Below the pieces are notes generated by a model. It searched no databases and was not told the origin of the DNA. It worked only from the letters and a program-made list of their open reading frames with translations. Below are positions 15,670-22,877 of a stretch of DNA of 64,000 bases, one piece after another. The position numbers and the translations under genes were made by a program. Every line of letters starts with the position of its first letter. Within the stretch, counting starts at the first letter, position 1. Location: the NCBI RefSeq assembly GCF_016859125.1, contig NZ_CP069338.1:1054001-1118000 (forward strand). The letters run 5' to 3'. Origin of the DNA: Archangium violaceum. Lineage in GTDB: Bacteria > Myxococcota > Myxococcia > Myxococcales > Myxococcaceae.

Positions 15670-16955
15670 GGGGTGGCACTCCGGGGCGTGGCGCTGTCGT
15701 AGGCACCCGCGAGAAGAAGAAGATCCGTCTCGGCCTCGAGCAGGGACACCGCCAGCTCGACGATGGTGAGGCGCGCCTCACGAACAGCGCGCTCGGCATC
15801 GACCAGGACGAGGAGCCCGGCACCTCCACCCCGGTAGGCCGTCGCGGCGATCCGCCTCAACTCCTCCGCGCGCTCGAGCACTTCGGTCCGGTGCCGCGCC
15901 AGTCGCTCCCGTCGGCCGGACACCACCTCGAGAACGACCGCGAACCGGCTCCGTGCCTCGTGGAGCAGTGCCGCGAGACGTGCCTCGGAGAGCCCCTGGC
16001 GCGCTCGCGCCCGGGCCGCATCGCCCTGCCGGCGATCGAAGAAGGGCAACGGCAGCTCCACGCCCACCACGTACCCGGCCCCGGCACCCGGCTGTCCCAC
16101 GTCGAGGAATTGTGCCCCCGCCTGCACGGTGGGTTCTGGAATCCAACCCCGGCCCGCCGCGCGCCGGGCGGCCTCCGCGCCACGGGCTTCGAGCGTGAGG
16201 GCGCGCAGGTCGCCACGCCGCTCCTCGAGCCGCGCCAACAGCGAGGCTCCCTCCGGCAGGGACCGCTCCGCCAGCAGAGGACCCTCGAAGGGGGGCAGCA
16301 CCGTCACCTCGGGCCCGAGGAGCCGCAACGCCTGGGCCTCGGCCTGACGCGCGTCCAGCGCGGCACCGCGCAGCGCATCCCGCACCGTCGCCAGCTCCAG
16401 CTCGATGCGCAGCCTGTCATAGCCCGCGGCCTCCCCCGCCCGCTCGAGGGTGGCGATGGCCTCGACCAGGCGCCCCAGCTGGGCGAGTGACTCCTCGAGA
16501 ATGCTCCGGCGTTCCCGGGCCGCCAGCACCGCGGCGAAGGCCCGTGTCGCCTCATGACGCAAACCGGCCCGGGCCCACTCGTGCCGCGCCTCGGCGGCTC
16601 GTGCGTGCTGCTCGGCGGCCTTCGCCTCCAGGCCCAACCGTCCGGAGAGCACCAGGGGGATGGAGGCCCGCAACACGTCCTGACTCTCCCCCGAGCGTGT
16701 TCCGGAGCTCGTCTTCTGGCGCTCCCACTCCAGGGCGGGGTCGGGCCACAGGCCGACGCCCACGGCTTCGGCGCGGCCCAGCCGGGCCTCCTGCTCGGCG
16801 ACACGCGCCTCCAGGCCCGACTCGAGCACCCGCGTGACGTACTGCTGCTCATCGAGCGCGGGCTGCGCCAGGGCCGTGCCGGCCAGCAGCAGCAGGGCGA
16901 TACTACCGGCGATAGTAGAGGAGGACGGACCAGGAGGGGGCGAGCACATGCACAT
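15666..16955 (-). CDS. TolC-family outer-membrane efflux protein (CzcC type)
   Basis: A 429-residue outer-membrane channel protein with a signal peptide (core IAGSIALLLLAGTALA, cleavage before QPAL) and the duplicated helical TolC/OEP pattern (for example LRHEATRAFAAVLAARERRS and AYRGGGAGLLVLVDAERAVR). It forms the exit duct of the pump. The start at 16955 lies 12 bp after the M56 peptidase stop, with GAGGG upstream; an in-frame ATG at 16949 is equally possible. An unusual point is that codons 13-18 contain the 17-bp dyad TACTACCGGCGATAGTA (16901-16917), matching the one over the blaI promoter. Confidence 0.9.
   Translation of the reverse strand: MCMCSPPPGPSSSTIAGSIALLLLAGTALAQPALDEQQYVTRVLESGLEARVAEQEARLGRAEAVGVGLWPDPALEWERQKTSSGTRSGESQDVLRASIPLVLSGRLGLEAKAAEQHARAAEARHEWARAGLRHEATRAFAAVLAARERRSILEESLAQLGRLVEAIATLERAGEAAGYDRLRIELELATVRDALRGAALDARQAEAQALRLLGPEVTVLPPFEGPLLAERSLPEGASLLARLEERRGDLRALTLEARGAEAARRAAGRGWIPEPTVQAGAQFLDVGQPGAGAGYVVGVELPLPFFDRRQGDAARARARQGLSEARLAALLHEARSRFAVVLEVVSGRRERLARHRTEVLERAEELRRIAATAYRGGGAGLLVLVDAERAVREARLTIVELAVSLLEAETDLLLLAGAYDSATPRSATP
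16901..16917. promoter_or_regulatory. Putative BlaI operator 2, inside tolC-like gene
   Basis: TACTACCGGCGATAGTA is a dyad with TACTA/TAGTA arms around 7 bp. It differs from operator 1 (18375-18391) at only 2 of 17 positions, both in the centre. BlaI/MecI/CopY repressors bind TAC/GTA-type dyads, so a second site 38-54 bp into the tolC-like coding region could act as a roadblock or control an internal promoter. Confidence 0.6.
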
Positions 16956-16967
16956 GGCCTGGGACCC

Positions 16968-17957
16968 TCAGAAGAGGAGATGGAGCGCCGTCTCCACCGC
17001 ATGGTGGAGGAAGGCGGTGTACGCGAATGCGAGCAGCCCCGCGGCGAGGGCCATGACGCCCGCGACACGAAGGGCCTGCGCCGAGGTGGCTCGCGCCTCC
17101 TCATCGAGCAGGAGCCGGACACGCCGCTCCAGCGCGAGGGCCCCGAAGGCGGGCATCTCCCCCGCGACGTTGGAGAGCCGTCGCTGCAGGGTGGCCACCT
17201 TGACGAGCGCGCCCGCCACCAGCCCGCCATCCCCCACCGCCGCCGCGGCTTCGGCATCGCACGCTTCCTCCGCGGCCGTCTGGTAGACGGTCACGCACGC
17301 CCGAGCGAGGAACGGCGCGGCGAACAGCCCGGCCACCCCGAGGAGCAACCCGAGCAGCGGCTCTCGCCGGCGCAAGTGGGCCTCCTCGTGCGCCAGTGCC
17401 GAGCGCAGCTCCACCTGGGTCAGCGACTCCTCCAGACTGGCTGACAGCAGGATGCGTCGGCGCACGAGTCCGACCGCATGGCAGAGCCGTGGAGCCCCTG
17501 GCACGGCGACGATGGGGAAGGGCCCGGAGCGCGGAGTGCCAAGCGACTCGAGGGCGGACAGCCGTGCACGCACCCGCAGCAGCCGAAGGACGACGTCCCC
17601 GGCACGGAAGAGGAACACGACAAGCGAGAAGGCTCCCACCGTCGCGAGAACGGGCCGCACCGTCGCCGTGTGGAGGAAGCAGAGGTGGACGTGGTGCCCA
17701 TGACCCAGACAGTGGTCAGCCGCCAGCCCGAGCGCGGCGGCGAGCGGAGGAGCGGCCGCGGCGGCTACCACCCCCACCGAGGCCAGGGCGGGCAACGTGC
17801 CGAGCACGAAGGCCAGGTCCGCGCGGAGCGCCGGAACGCGCTGCAGCGCCCGCGCACGAAGCACCAGGAGCGCTGGCCAGACGAGCAGGGAGACCGCCGT
17901 CCCGACGAGGGCCGCCGTCGCCGCGCACTCCAGGAGGAAGGCCAGGGTCGCCATCAC
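16968..17957 (-). CDS. M56-family (BlaR1/MecR1-like) membrane metallopeptidase
   Basis: A 329-residue membrane protein with hydrophobic segments at about 5-35, 46-80, 102-120, 200-220 and 297-318. The zinc-protease motif HEEAH is at 190-194 with a downstream EEACD (230-234). BlaR1-type proteins cleave a BlaI repressor after sensing a ligand. This one has no C-terminal penicillin-binding sensor; it ends at FLHHAVETALHLLF. Instead the TM2-TM3 loop, extracellular in BlaR1, carries DHCLGHGHHVHLCFLH (81-96) with six His and two Cys, a likely metal site. The start (GTG 17957, or ATG 17954) overlaps the blaI stop. I infer it is a metal-triggered anti-repressor. Confidence 0.85.
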   Translation of the reverse strand: MMATLAFLLECAATAALVGTAVSLLVWPALLVLRARALQRVPALRADLAFVLGTLPALASVGVVAAAAAPPLAAALGLAADHCLGHGHHVHLCFLHTATVRPVLATVGAFSLVVFLFRAGDVVLRLLRVRARLSALESLGTPRSGPFPIVAVPGAPRLCHAVGLVRRRILLSASLEESLTQVELRSALAHEEAHLRRREPLLGLLLGVAGLFAAPFLARACVTVYQTAAEEACDAEAAAAVGDGGLVAGALVKVATLQRRLSNVAGEMPAFGALALERRVRLLLDEEARATSAQALRVAGVMALAAGLLAFAYTAFLHHAVETALHLLF

Positions 17958-18346
17958 CCGCGTCTCCGGCGCCGCTGGGTGATGAGCTGCGCCAACCGAT
18001 CGAGCAGCCCCTCATCGACCTGGGCCGCGGCATCGACGAAGGCGGAGAGCGCGACCTCGCCGTGGGCCTGGAGGATCTCCGCCGCCAGCCCGTCCGCGAG
18101 CGCCTTCTCGAACTCGCTCTTGCCGAGCGCGGGTGCGTACCGCCAGGCCGGACCGTCCTTCTCGCGAACGAGCAGTCCCTTGCGGTGGAGCCGGTCCATC
18201 GTGGTCATGATGGTGGTGTAGGCCCGCTCCTCGGCCCCCGTCATCCGGTCACACACCTCGCGGGCCGTCACCGGGGCATGGGTCCAGACGACTTCCATCA
18301 CAGCCGATTCCAATCGGCCCAGGGGCTCCCAGACGCGCTTCTTCAC
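17954..18346 (-). CDS. BlaI/MecI/CopY-family repressor
   Basis: A 130-residue winged-helix repressor: LGRLESAVMEVVWTHAPVTA, REVCDRMTGAEERAYTTIMT and TMDRLHRKGLLVREKDGPAW are the family DNA-binding core, and the C-terminal 50 residues form the dimerisation helices. Family members repress by binding dyads and are inactivated by BlaR1-type proteolysis or by metal (CopY). It heads the operon blaI, M56 peptidase, tolC, adaptor, pump. The start is GTG at 18346 with no ribosome site; the predicted -10 box ends 11 bp upstream, so the mRNA may be leaderless. It probably represses itself through the dyad at 18375-18391. Confidence 0.9.
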   Translation of the reverse strand: MKKRVWEPLGRLESAVMEVVWTHAPVTAREVCDRMTGAEERAYTTIMTTMDRLHRKGLLVREKDGPAWRYAPALGKSEFEKALADGLAAEILQAHGEVALSAFVDAAAQVDEGLLDRLAQLITQRRRRRG

Positions 18347-18356
18347 GATGAGTTGG

Positions 18357-18386
18357 AGTATCTCCCCCGCCCGCTACTACCGTCAA
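18357..18386 (-). promoter_or_regulatory. Predicted blaI operon promoter
   Basis: Reading the minus strand, TTGACG (18386-18381) and GATACT (18362-18357) are separated by 18 bp and resemble sigma-70 -35 and -10 boxes. The -35 box lies wholly inside the operator dyad. Transcription would begin about 3 nt before the GTG start codon. Confidence 0.5.
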
Positions 18387-18391
18387 TAGTA
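18375..18391. promoter_or_regulatory. Putative BlaI operator 1, shared by blaI operon and eamA
   Basis: TACTACCGTCAATAGTA is a dyad with 5-bp arms TACTA/TAGTA and a 7-bp centre. It covers the predicted -35 box of blaI and lies 42 bp before the divergent EamA gene. The near copy at 16901-16917 makes chance occurrence unlikely. Confidence 0.65.
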
Positions 18392-18432
18392 CGGGGTCCA
18401 CCCGGCACTCACGTCCGAGCAGGAGGCGCACG

Positions 18433-19509
18433 GTGTCCATGTCACCCGAGGTGAAGGGGGCGTTGATGGGCCTCGGGGCCGCGGCGCTCTTCGGACTGAG
18501 CGCGCCCATGGCCAAGCGGCTCCTCCCCGAAAGCGGCCCCCTGATGCTCGCCTCGCTCCTCTATCTGGGGGGCGGGTTGGGGCTGAGCCTCGCCTCCATC
18601 GCGGCGCGACTTCGCCGGGCCGGCGTCCCCCGCCGTGAGGCGCCCCTGGCGCGGAGGGACTGGCCCCTGCTCGCGGGCATCATCCTCTGCGGTGGGATGC
18701 TCGGTCCCGTGCTGATGTTGGTGGGGCTCGCACGGCTCTCGGCGGTGGCCACCTCCCTGCTGCTCAACCTCGAGGGCCCCTTCACCATCCTGCTCGCCGT
18801 GCTCCTCTTCGGCGAGCACCTGGGCCGGCGGGCGGGACTCGCCACCGGGTTCATCTTCTGCGGCGCGGCGGTGCTCGGGCTCCAGTCCGGCGAGGTACGC
18901 GCGGACTGGCCCGGAGTGCTGGCCGTGGCGGGCGCGTGCCTGTCCTGGGCGGTGGACAACAACCTCACGCAGCGCCTCTCGTTGAAGGACCCCGTGACCG
19001 TGGTCCGCATCAAGGCGCTGGGGGCGGGCAGTTGCATGCTCGTCCTCGCCACCGTGACGAGGCAGCCGCTACCGGGAGCACACGGGGTGGCCGCGGCGCT
19101 CGCGCTCGGGGCCGCCAGCTACGGCTTGAGCATCGTCCTGGACATGTATGCACTGCGCCTGCTCGGGGCCGCGCGCGAGGCCGCCTACTTCGCCACGGCC
19201 CCCTTCCTGGGAGCCCTGGCCGCGCTACCGCTGCTCGGCGAGCGGCTCTCCCTCACGGAGCTGCTGGGCGGCGCGGCCATGGCGCTGGGCGTCGTCCTCC
19301 TCGTGCGCGAGCGCCATGGCCATCTCCATACCCACGAGGCGCTGGAGCACGAGCACCTGCACGTGCATGACGAGCACCACCAGCACGAGCACCCGGGCAT
19401 GACGGACACCACCGAGCCCCACAGCCATCCCCACCGGCACGCGCCCCTCACCCACGACCATCCGCATGTGTCCGACCTGCACCACCGGCACAAGCACGGA
19501 CCGCCCTGA
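18433..19509 (+). CDS. EamA/DMT-family exporter with His-rich C-terminal tail
   Basis: A 358-residue, ten-helix drug/metabolite-superfamily transporter with two EamA halves (about 8-148 and 160-292; LSAVATSLLLNLEGPFTILL ends the first). From residue 296 a hydrophilic tail carries 23 histidines in 63 residues (HGHLHTH, HEHLHVHDEHHQHEH, HSHPHRH), which strongly suggests metal binding. GTG 18433 was chosen because AGGAGG ends 6 nt before it; an ATG lies two codons later. It is divergent from blaI across 86 bp containing operator 1, so I infer co-regulation with the RND pump and a role in metal export or buffering. Confidence 0.85.
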   Translation: MSMSPEVKGALMGLGAAALFGLSAPMAKRLLPESGPLMLASLLYLGGGLGLSLASIAARLRRAGVPRREAPLARRDWPLLAGIILCGGMLGPVLMLVGLARLSAVATSLLLNLEGPFTILLAVLLFGEHLGRRAGLATGFIFCGAAVLGLQSGEVRADWPGVLAVAGACLSWAVDNNLTQRLSLKDPVTVVRIKALGAGSCMLVLATVTRQPLPGAHGVAAALALGAASYGLSIVLDMYALRLLGAAREAAYFATAPFLGALAALPLLGERLSLTELLGGAAMALGVVLLVRERHGHLHTHEALEHEHLHVHDEHHQHEHPGMTDTTEPHSHPHRHAPLTHDHPHVSDLHHRHKHGPP

Positions 19510-19529
19510 GCCCCACCCGCCGGGGGCTC
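19508..19529. terminator. Hairpin between convergent eamA and SUI1 genes
   Basis: GAGCCCC (19508-19514) pairs with GGGGCTC (19523-19529) around an 8-nt loop. It begins in the eamA stop codon and lies 10 bp from the end of the convergent gene, so it may terminate both transcripts. There is no T-tract. Confidence 0.45.
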
Positions 19530-19539
19530 TCCGGGCTCA

Positions 19540-19917
19540 TCACCCCACGGTGACGCGGCGCACGCCGCGAGCCTCCAGGAGCGAGGGCAGACGCTCGCGC
19601 TGATCTCCCTGCAGCACCAGCGTGTCGCCCTCCACGGCGCCGCCACACCCCAGGGCGCCCTTGAGGGCCTTCAGCCACTTCTCCCGCTCCACCTCCGGCA
19701 GCCCGAGCTGCTCCACCACCGTCACCTCCTTGCCACCGCGGCCCTTGCGCTCCATGCGCACCACGGCGCGCGCGGGGCCCTTGGGCTCCTCGGCCCTCAC
19801 CGGCGCGGGAGGCGGCCCCTCGGGCAGCGCCTCCCGCTTGAGGCCGAGCGAGGCGAAGGGGTTGTTGAAGGGCCCCGCCGGAGCGGGCGTCTCGGGCTTC
19901 TTGTCACGCTTGCCCAT
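19540..19917 (-). CDS. SUI1/YciH-type translation initiation factor
   Basis: A 125-residue protein with a disordered Pro/Ala-rich N-terminus (1-50) and a SUI1/eIF1-like domain from about 55: VVRMERKGRGGKEVTVVEQL, then LKGALGCGGAVEGDTLVLQG and RGVRRVTVG. Bacterial YciH homologues bind the 30S subunit and affect start-site fidelity, mainly under stress. The ATG at 19917 has GAAGGGG upstream and lies 11 bp after the VKOR-DsbA stop, so it is the third gene of a cupin / VKOR-DsbA / SUI1 operon. The functional link to those genes is unclear. Confidence 0.85.
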   Translation of the reverse strand: MGKRDKKPETPAPAGPFNNPFASLGLKREALPEGPPPAPVRAEEPKGPARAVVRMERKGRGGKEVTVVEQLGLPEVEREKWLKALKGALGCGGAVEGDTLVLQGDQRERLPSLLEARGVRRVTVG

Positions 19918-19928
19918 GACGCCCCTTC

Positions 19929-21263
19929 TCAGTGCGCGTGGGCCTGCATCGCCTGCGGCGGAGGCAGCACGCGGAAGGCCTCGGCGTTGGCGTCCCCGTC
20001 CGCCATGATGAGGGCGTACAGGAAGGCCGGGTTGGCCATCGCCTCGCGGCCGTTGATGACCACGAGCGGCGTGCCGTGCAGGTCGTGCTGCCGGGCGAAC
20101 ATGATGTCCTCCACCAGCTTCTGGCTCGTGTCCGCGCTGGCGACACACGCCTCGAGCTGCGAGCGGGGCACCGAGCCGGAGCCGAGGATGTCCAGCACCG
20201 CGTCACGGTTCGTGAGCGAGCGCTGGGCGGCGAAGAGCTTCTCGCGCAGCACCCAGAAGTCGGGGGCGGACTCGAGGCAGATCTGCGCCTTGGCGGCCAC
20301 GCAGCGCACACCCGAGCCGTCGGTGGCCTGCGGGGGCATGGTGGGGTTGCACTCGCTGTCGAGCGGGAACTGGCGGGCCTCCAGCGACAGCTTGCCCTCG
20401 GGGATGCGCTTCTTCATGAGGGCGAGCACCTCCACCAGGGACTTGCAGTGGGGGCAGCGGCTGTCCGTCCACTCGATCATCTTCACCGGCGCGGTCGTGG
20501 GCCCGTAGAGACGGCGCGCGGGAGAGCGGGCCGCCAGCGGCGTATCCTGGCGGTACTGGGCGAGCCCGTTGGAAACGGCCTGCTGCTCCTGCGGGGACAG
20601 GGAGCCCAGGTAGGCCTCGAGCGAGCCGGGGGCCGCGGAGGAGGACATCTTGGCGACCTTCTCGTCGGCGGCGGTGGCCTGGGGAGTCTTCAGACCGGGC
20701 CCGAGCAGCGCGACATAGGCGGCCACGGCGAAGCCACCGGCCCACTGGAGGGCGCGGCCCCACTCACCGGCCAGCGGCATCACGGGACCGGGCAGGCCCT
20801 TCCAGGCCACGGCGGCGAAGGCGAGCGTGAGGGCGTAGGTGACCAGACACGTGGGGCACAGCGCACCGGCGCTCGCGCTGGCGGCGGCGAAGACGGCGAC
20901 GGCCAGCACACCGGCCGCGGCCGTCAGGCGCAGACCATTGACGGCGGGACGCACGGTGTACCCGTTGCGCCGCCACACCAGGTAGAGCGCGGAGAGCGCC
21001 ACGGCGACCAGGCCCCACACGAGGCCGAGCCCCGCCACGGGCATGCGGAACAGCCCGTGCACCGCGCTGGCGAAGGGCGAGTTCCACACTGTCTCGCAGT
21101 TGACATGCTCGGAGATGCCGCAGCTGGTGGTGCCACCTCCGCGCAGGGAGATCAGCTCCATCCATTGGTAGATGGCGAGCGCGCTCTGGGCGAGGCCCAG
21201 TCCCAGCAGCGCCAGGGCACCACGGACCGGTACGGGAGGGGGCGGATTGGCCTTCTTGCTCAT
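19929..21263 (-). CDS. VKOR-DsbA fusion (vitamin K epoxide reductase plus thioredoxin-like domain)
   Basis: A 444-residue fusion. The N-terminal half (about 10-195) is a VKOR-like four-to-five-helix domain with the loop pair CGISEHVNC and the active-site CPTC. A linker (200-255) leads to a DsbA-like thioredoxin domain with IEWTDSRCPHCKSL (CPHC active site), a long helical insertion with extra cysteines and the cis-Pro loop HGTPLVVINGRE. Such fusions make periplasmic disulfides by passing electrons from the thioredoxin domain through VKOR to quinone. Its start overlaps the stop of the upstream cupin gene by 4 bp. Confidence 0.88.
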   Translation of the reverse strand: MSKKANPPPPVPVRGALALLGLGLAQSALAIYQWMELISLRGGGTTSCGISEHVNCETVWNSPFASAVHGLFRMPVAGLGLVWGLVAVALSALYLVWRRNGYTVRPAVNGLRLTAAAGVLAVAVFAAASASAGALCPTCLVTYALTLAFAAVAWKGLPGPVMPLAGEWGRALQWAGGFAVAAYVALLGPGLKTPQATAADEKVAKMSSSAAPGSLEAYLGSLSPQEQQAVSNGLAQYRQDTPLAARSPARRLYGPTTAPVKMIEWTDSRCPHCKSLVEVLALMKKRIPEGKLSLEARQFPLDSECNPTMPPQATDGSGVRCVAAKAQICLESAPDFWVLREKLFAAQRSLTNRDAVLDILGSGSVPRSQLEACVASADTSQKLVEDIMFARQHDLHGTPLVVINGREAMANPAFLYALIMADGDANAEAFRVLPPPQAMQAHAH

Positions 21264-21586
21264 GCGTGCTCCGGAGGGGGGGTCATCAGGACGAGGAGGC
21301 GGGCGTTGTCGGGGCCGTCATTGGTGACGCCGTGCTCGACGCCCGCGGGTGCGAAGAGGGCGGCGCCGGGGCCATGGGAGGCCTCGTCCGCGCCGATACG
21401 GAAACGGCACCTCCCCTCGAGGACGAGGTACACCTTGTCCGAGGAGGCGTGCGTGTGGGGCTTCTGCGACTGGCCGGGCGTGAGGCAGTACACGTCCAGG
21501 AAGAAGCGTTCCGACTTGAAAAGGTTGTGCTTCTGGAGCTTCTCGGCGGAGAAGCCCAGGAAGTCCGACAGGTGTCTCACATCCAT
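21260..21586 (-). CDS. Small cupin protein
   Basis: A 108-residue single-domain cupin. Motif 1 is QKPHTHASSDKVYLVLEG (two His, Lys and downstream Glu as metal ligands) and motif 2 is PAGVEHGVTNDG. The N-terminus MDVRHLSDFLGFSAEKLQKH is charged and soluble. I prefer the ATG at 21586, with GGGAG 11 nt upstream; a GTG at 21598 is an alternative that would add four residues. First gene of the operon with VKOR-DsbA and SUI1. It could be a small dioxygenase, isomerase or ligand sensor; the sequence does not say. Confidence 0.8.
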   Translation of the reverse strand: MDVRHLSDFLGFSAEKLQKHNLFKSERFFLDVYCLTPGQSQKPHTHASSDKVYLVLEGRCRFRIGADEASHGPGAALFAPAGVEHGVTNDGPDNARLLVLMTPPPEHA

Positions 21587-21624
21587 CGTGGCATTCACTC
21601 CCGGGCCTCTATATAGCGACGCTC

Positions 21625-22692
21625 ATGGAACCGCTGTCTCTGCATTTTCTTCACGAGCAGGCAGGAGCCCACTTCCTGGAAGTAAACGGCCGGGAGGTCG
21701 TGGCCGACTACGGGGACATGGAGGCGGAGTACCGGGCAGCCCGGGAAGCAGTGGCCCTCCATGATGCCACCTACCGGGAAGCGCTGCGGATAACCGGGGA
21801 GGACCGCGCAAGCTTCCTGCATGGGATGGTGACGCAGGAAATAAAAGGACTGGCCGCCGGGGCGGCCACCTACGCGGCGATGCTCACCGTGAAAGGTTCC
21901 ATGGTGGCGGACGCCCGGGTCCTGCGCCGGGAGGCGGACCTGCTGCTGGACGTGGAGCCCGGGCTGGGCGCCAAGGTCCGGAAGTTCCTGGAGAAATTCC
22001 TCATCTCCGAGGACGCGGAGCTGCACGACGCCACGAGCGAGCAGGGGGTGCTGCGGCTGCTGGGCCCCCGGACGGCCGAGCTCCTGGGCACCGCGCTGGG
22101 CGGCCCCTTCGAGCCCCTGCCGCAGAACGCCACCCGGACGGCCACCCTGGCGGGCCAGCAGGTCATGCTGGTGGGATTCACCTCCCTGGAGCCCCACGGA
22201 GTGGACGTGCTGGTGCCGCGGGGCGCGCTGGAGGCGGTGTGGAAGGCGCTGGTGACGGCAGGCGAGGGCTTCGGAGTGAAGCCGCTCGGCTGGCGGGCGC
22301 TGGAGACGCTGCGGGTGGAGGCGGGGGTGCCGCGCTACGGCCAGGACATGGTGGACACCACCATTCCGCTGGAGGCGAACCTCGCGAACGCCATCTCGTA
22401 CAACAAGGGGTGCTACATCGGGCAGGAGGTGATCGCGCGAGCCACCTTCCGAGGGCACATGAACCGGAAGCTGGCGGGCCTGCTGCTGGGGGCGACCGAG
22501 GCGACGCCCGGCACCGAGCTGAAGAAGGATGGAAAGAAGGTGGGCTGGGTGACCAGCGTGGTGCGCTCGCCGCGGAAGGGGCAGAACGTGGCGCTGGGGT
22601 ACGTGCACCGGGACCACCTGGAGCCGGGGACGGTACTGACGGTGGGTGAAGGCCCGGCCGAGGCCACCGTATCGGCCCTGCCCCTGACCTGA
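21625..22692 (+). CDS. YgfZ/GcvT-like folate-binding protein
   Basis: A 355-residue member of the GcvT superfamily. The YgfZ signature is complete at 261-270 (KGCYIGQEVI, with C263), preceded by the conserved E-x-G-x-P-R-Y-G segment (VEAGVPRYGQDM). YgfZ (IbaG/IBA57-like) uses tetrahydrofolate and that cysteine to help assemble or repair certain Fe-S enzymes. There is no ribosome site, but TATATA at 21610-21615 could be a -10 box giving a leader of only a few bases. It is divergent from the cupin operon, and palindromic repeat copy B follows its stop. Confidence 0.87.
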   Translation: MEPLSLHFLHEQAGAHFLEVNGREVVADYGDMEAEYRAAREAVALHDATYREALRITGEDRASFLHGMVTQEIKGLAAGAATYAAMLTVKGSMVADARVLRREADLLLDVEPGLGAKVRKFLEKFLISEDAELHDATSEQGVLRLLGPRTAELLGTALGGPFEPLPQNATRTATLAGQQVMLVGFTSLEPHGVDVLVPRGALEAVWKALVTAGEGFGVKPLGWRALETLRVEAGVPRYGQDMVDTTIPLEANLANAISYNKGCYIGQEVIARATFRGHMNRKLAGLLLGATEATPGTELKKDGKKVGWVTSVVRSPRKGQNVALGYVHRDHLEPGTVLTVGEGPAEATVSALPLT

Positions 22693-22700
22693 GCACCCTC

Positions 22701-22736
22701 CCCTCTCCCCCTGGGAGAGGGACGGGGTGAGGGTAT
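22701..22736. repeat. Interspersed palindromic repeat, copy B
   Basis: CCCTCTCCC (22701-22709) and GGGAGAGGG (22713-22721) form a perfect 9-bp stem with loop CCT, followed by ACGGGGTGAGGGTAT. Bases 22703-22736 are identical to 10827-10860. It begins 9 bp after the YgfZ-like stop codon and may terminate that gene. Confidence 0.7.
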
Positions 22737-22877
22737 GCGCCACACTCGGGGACCCCCGAGCTCTCCCGCTTCGAATAGCGTCTTGAAGCACACGCCCCGC
22801 GCCCGGGTGGCGTCCGGGTCCACTGCACCGGGGGCTCAGCTCCGGACTACAGTCCGTTGACATCGGAACAACGGACC

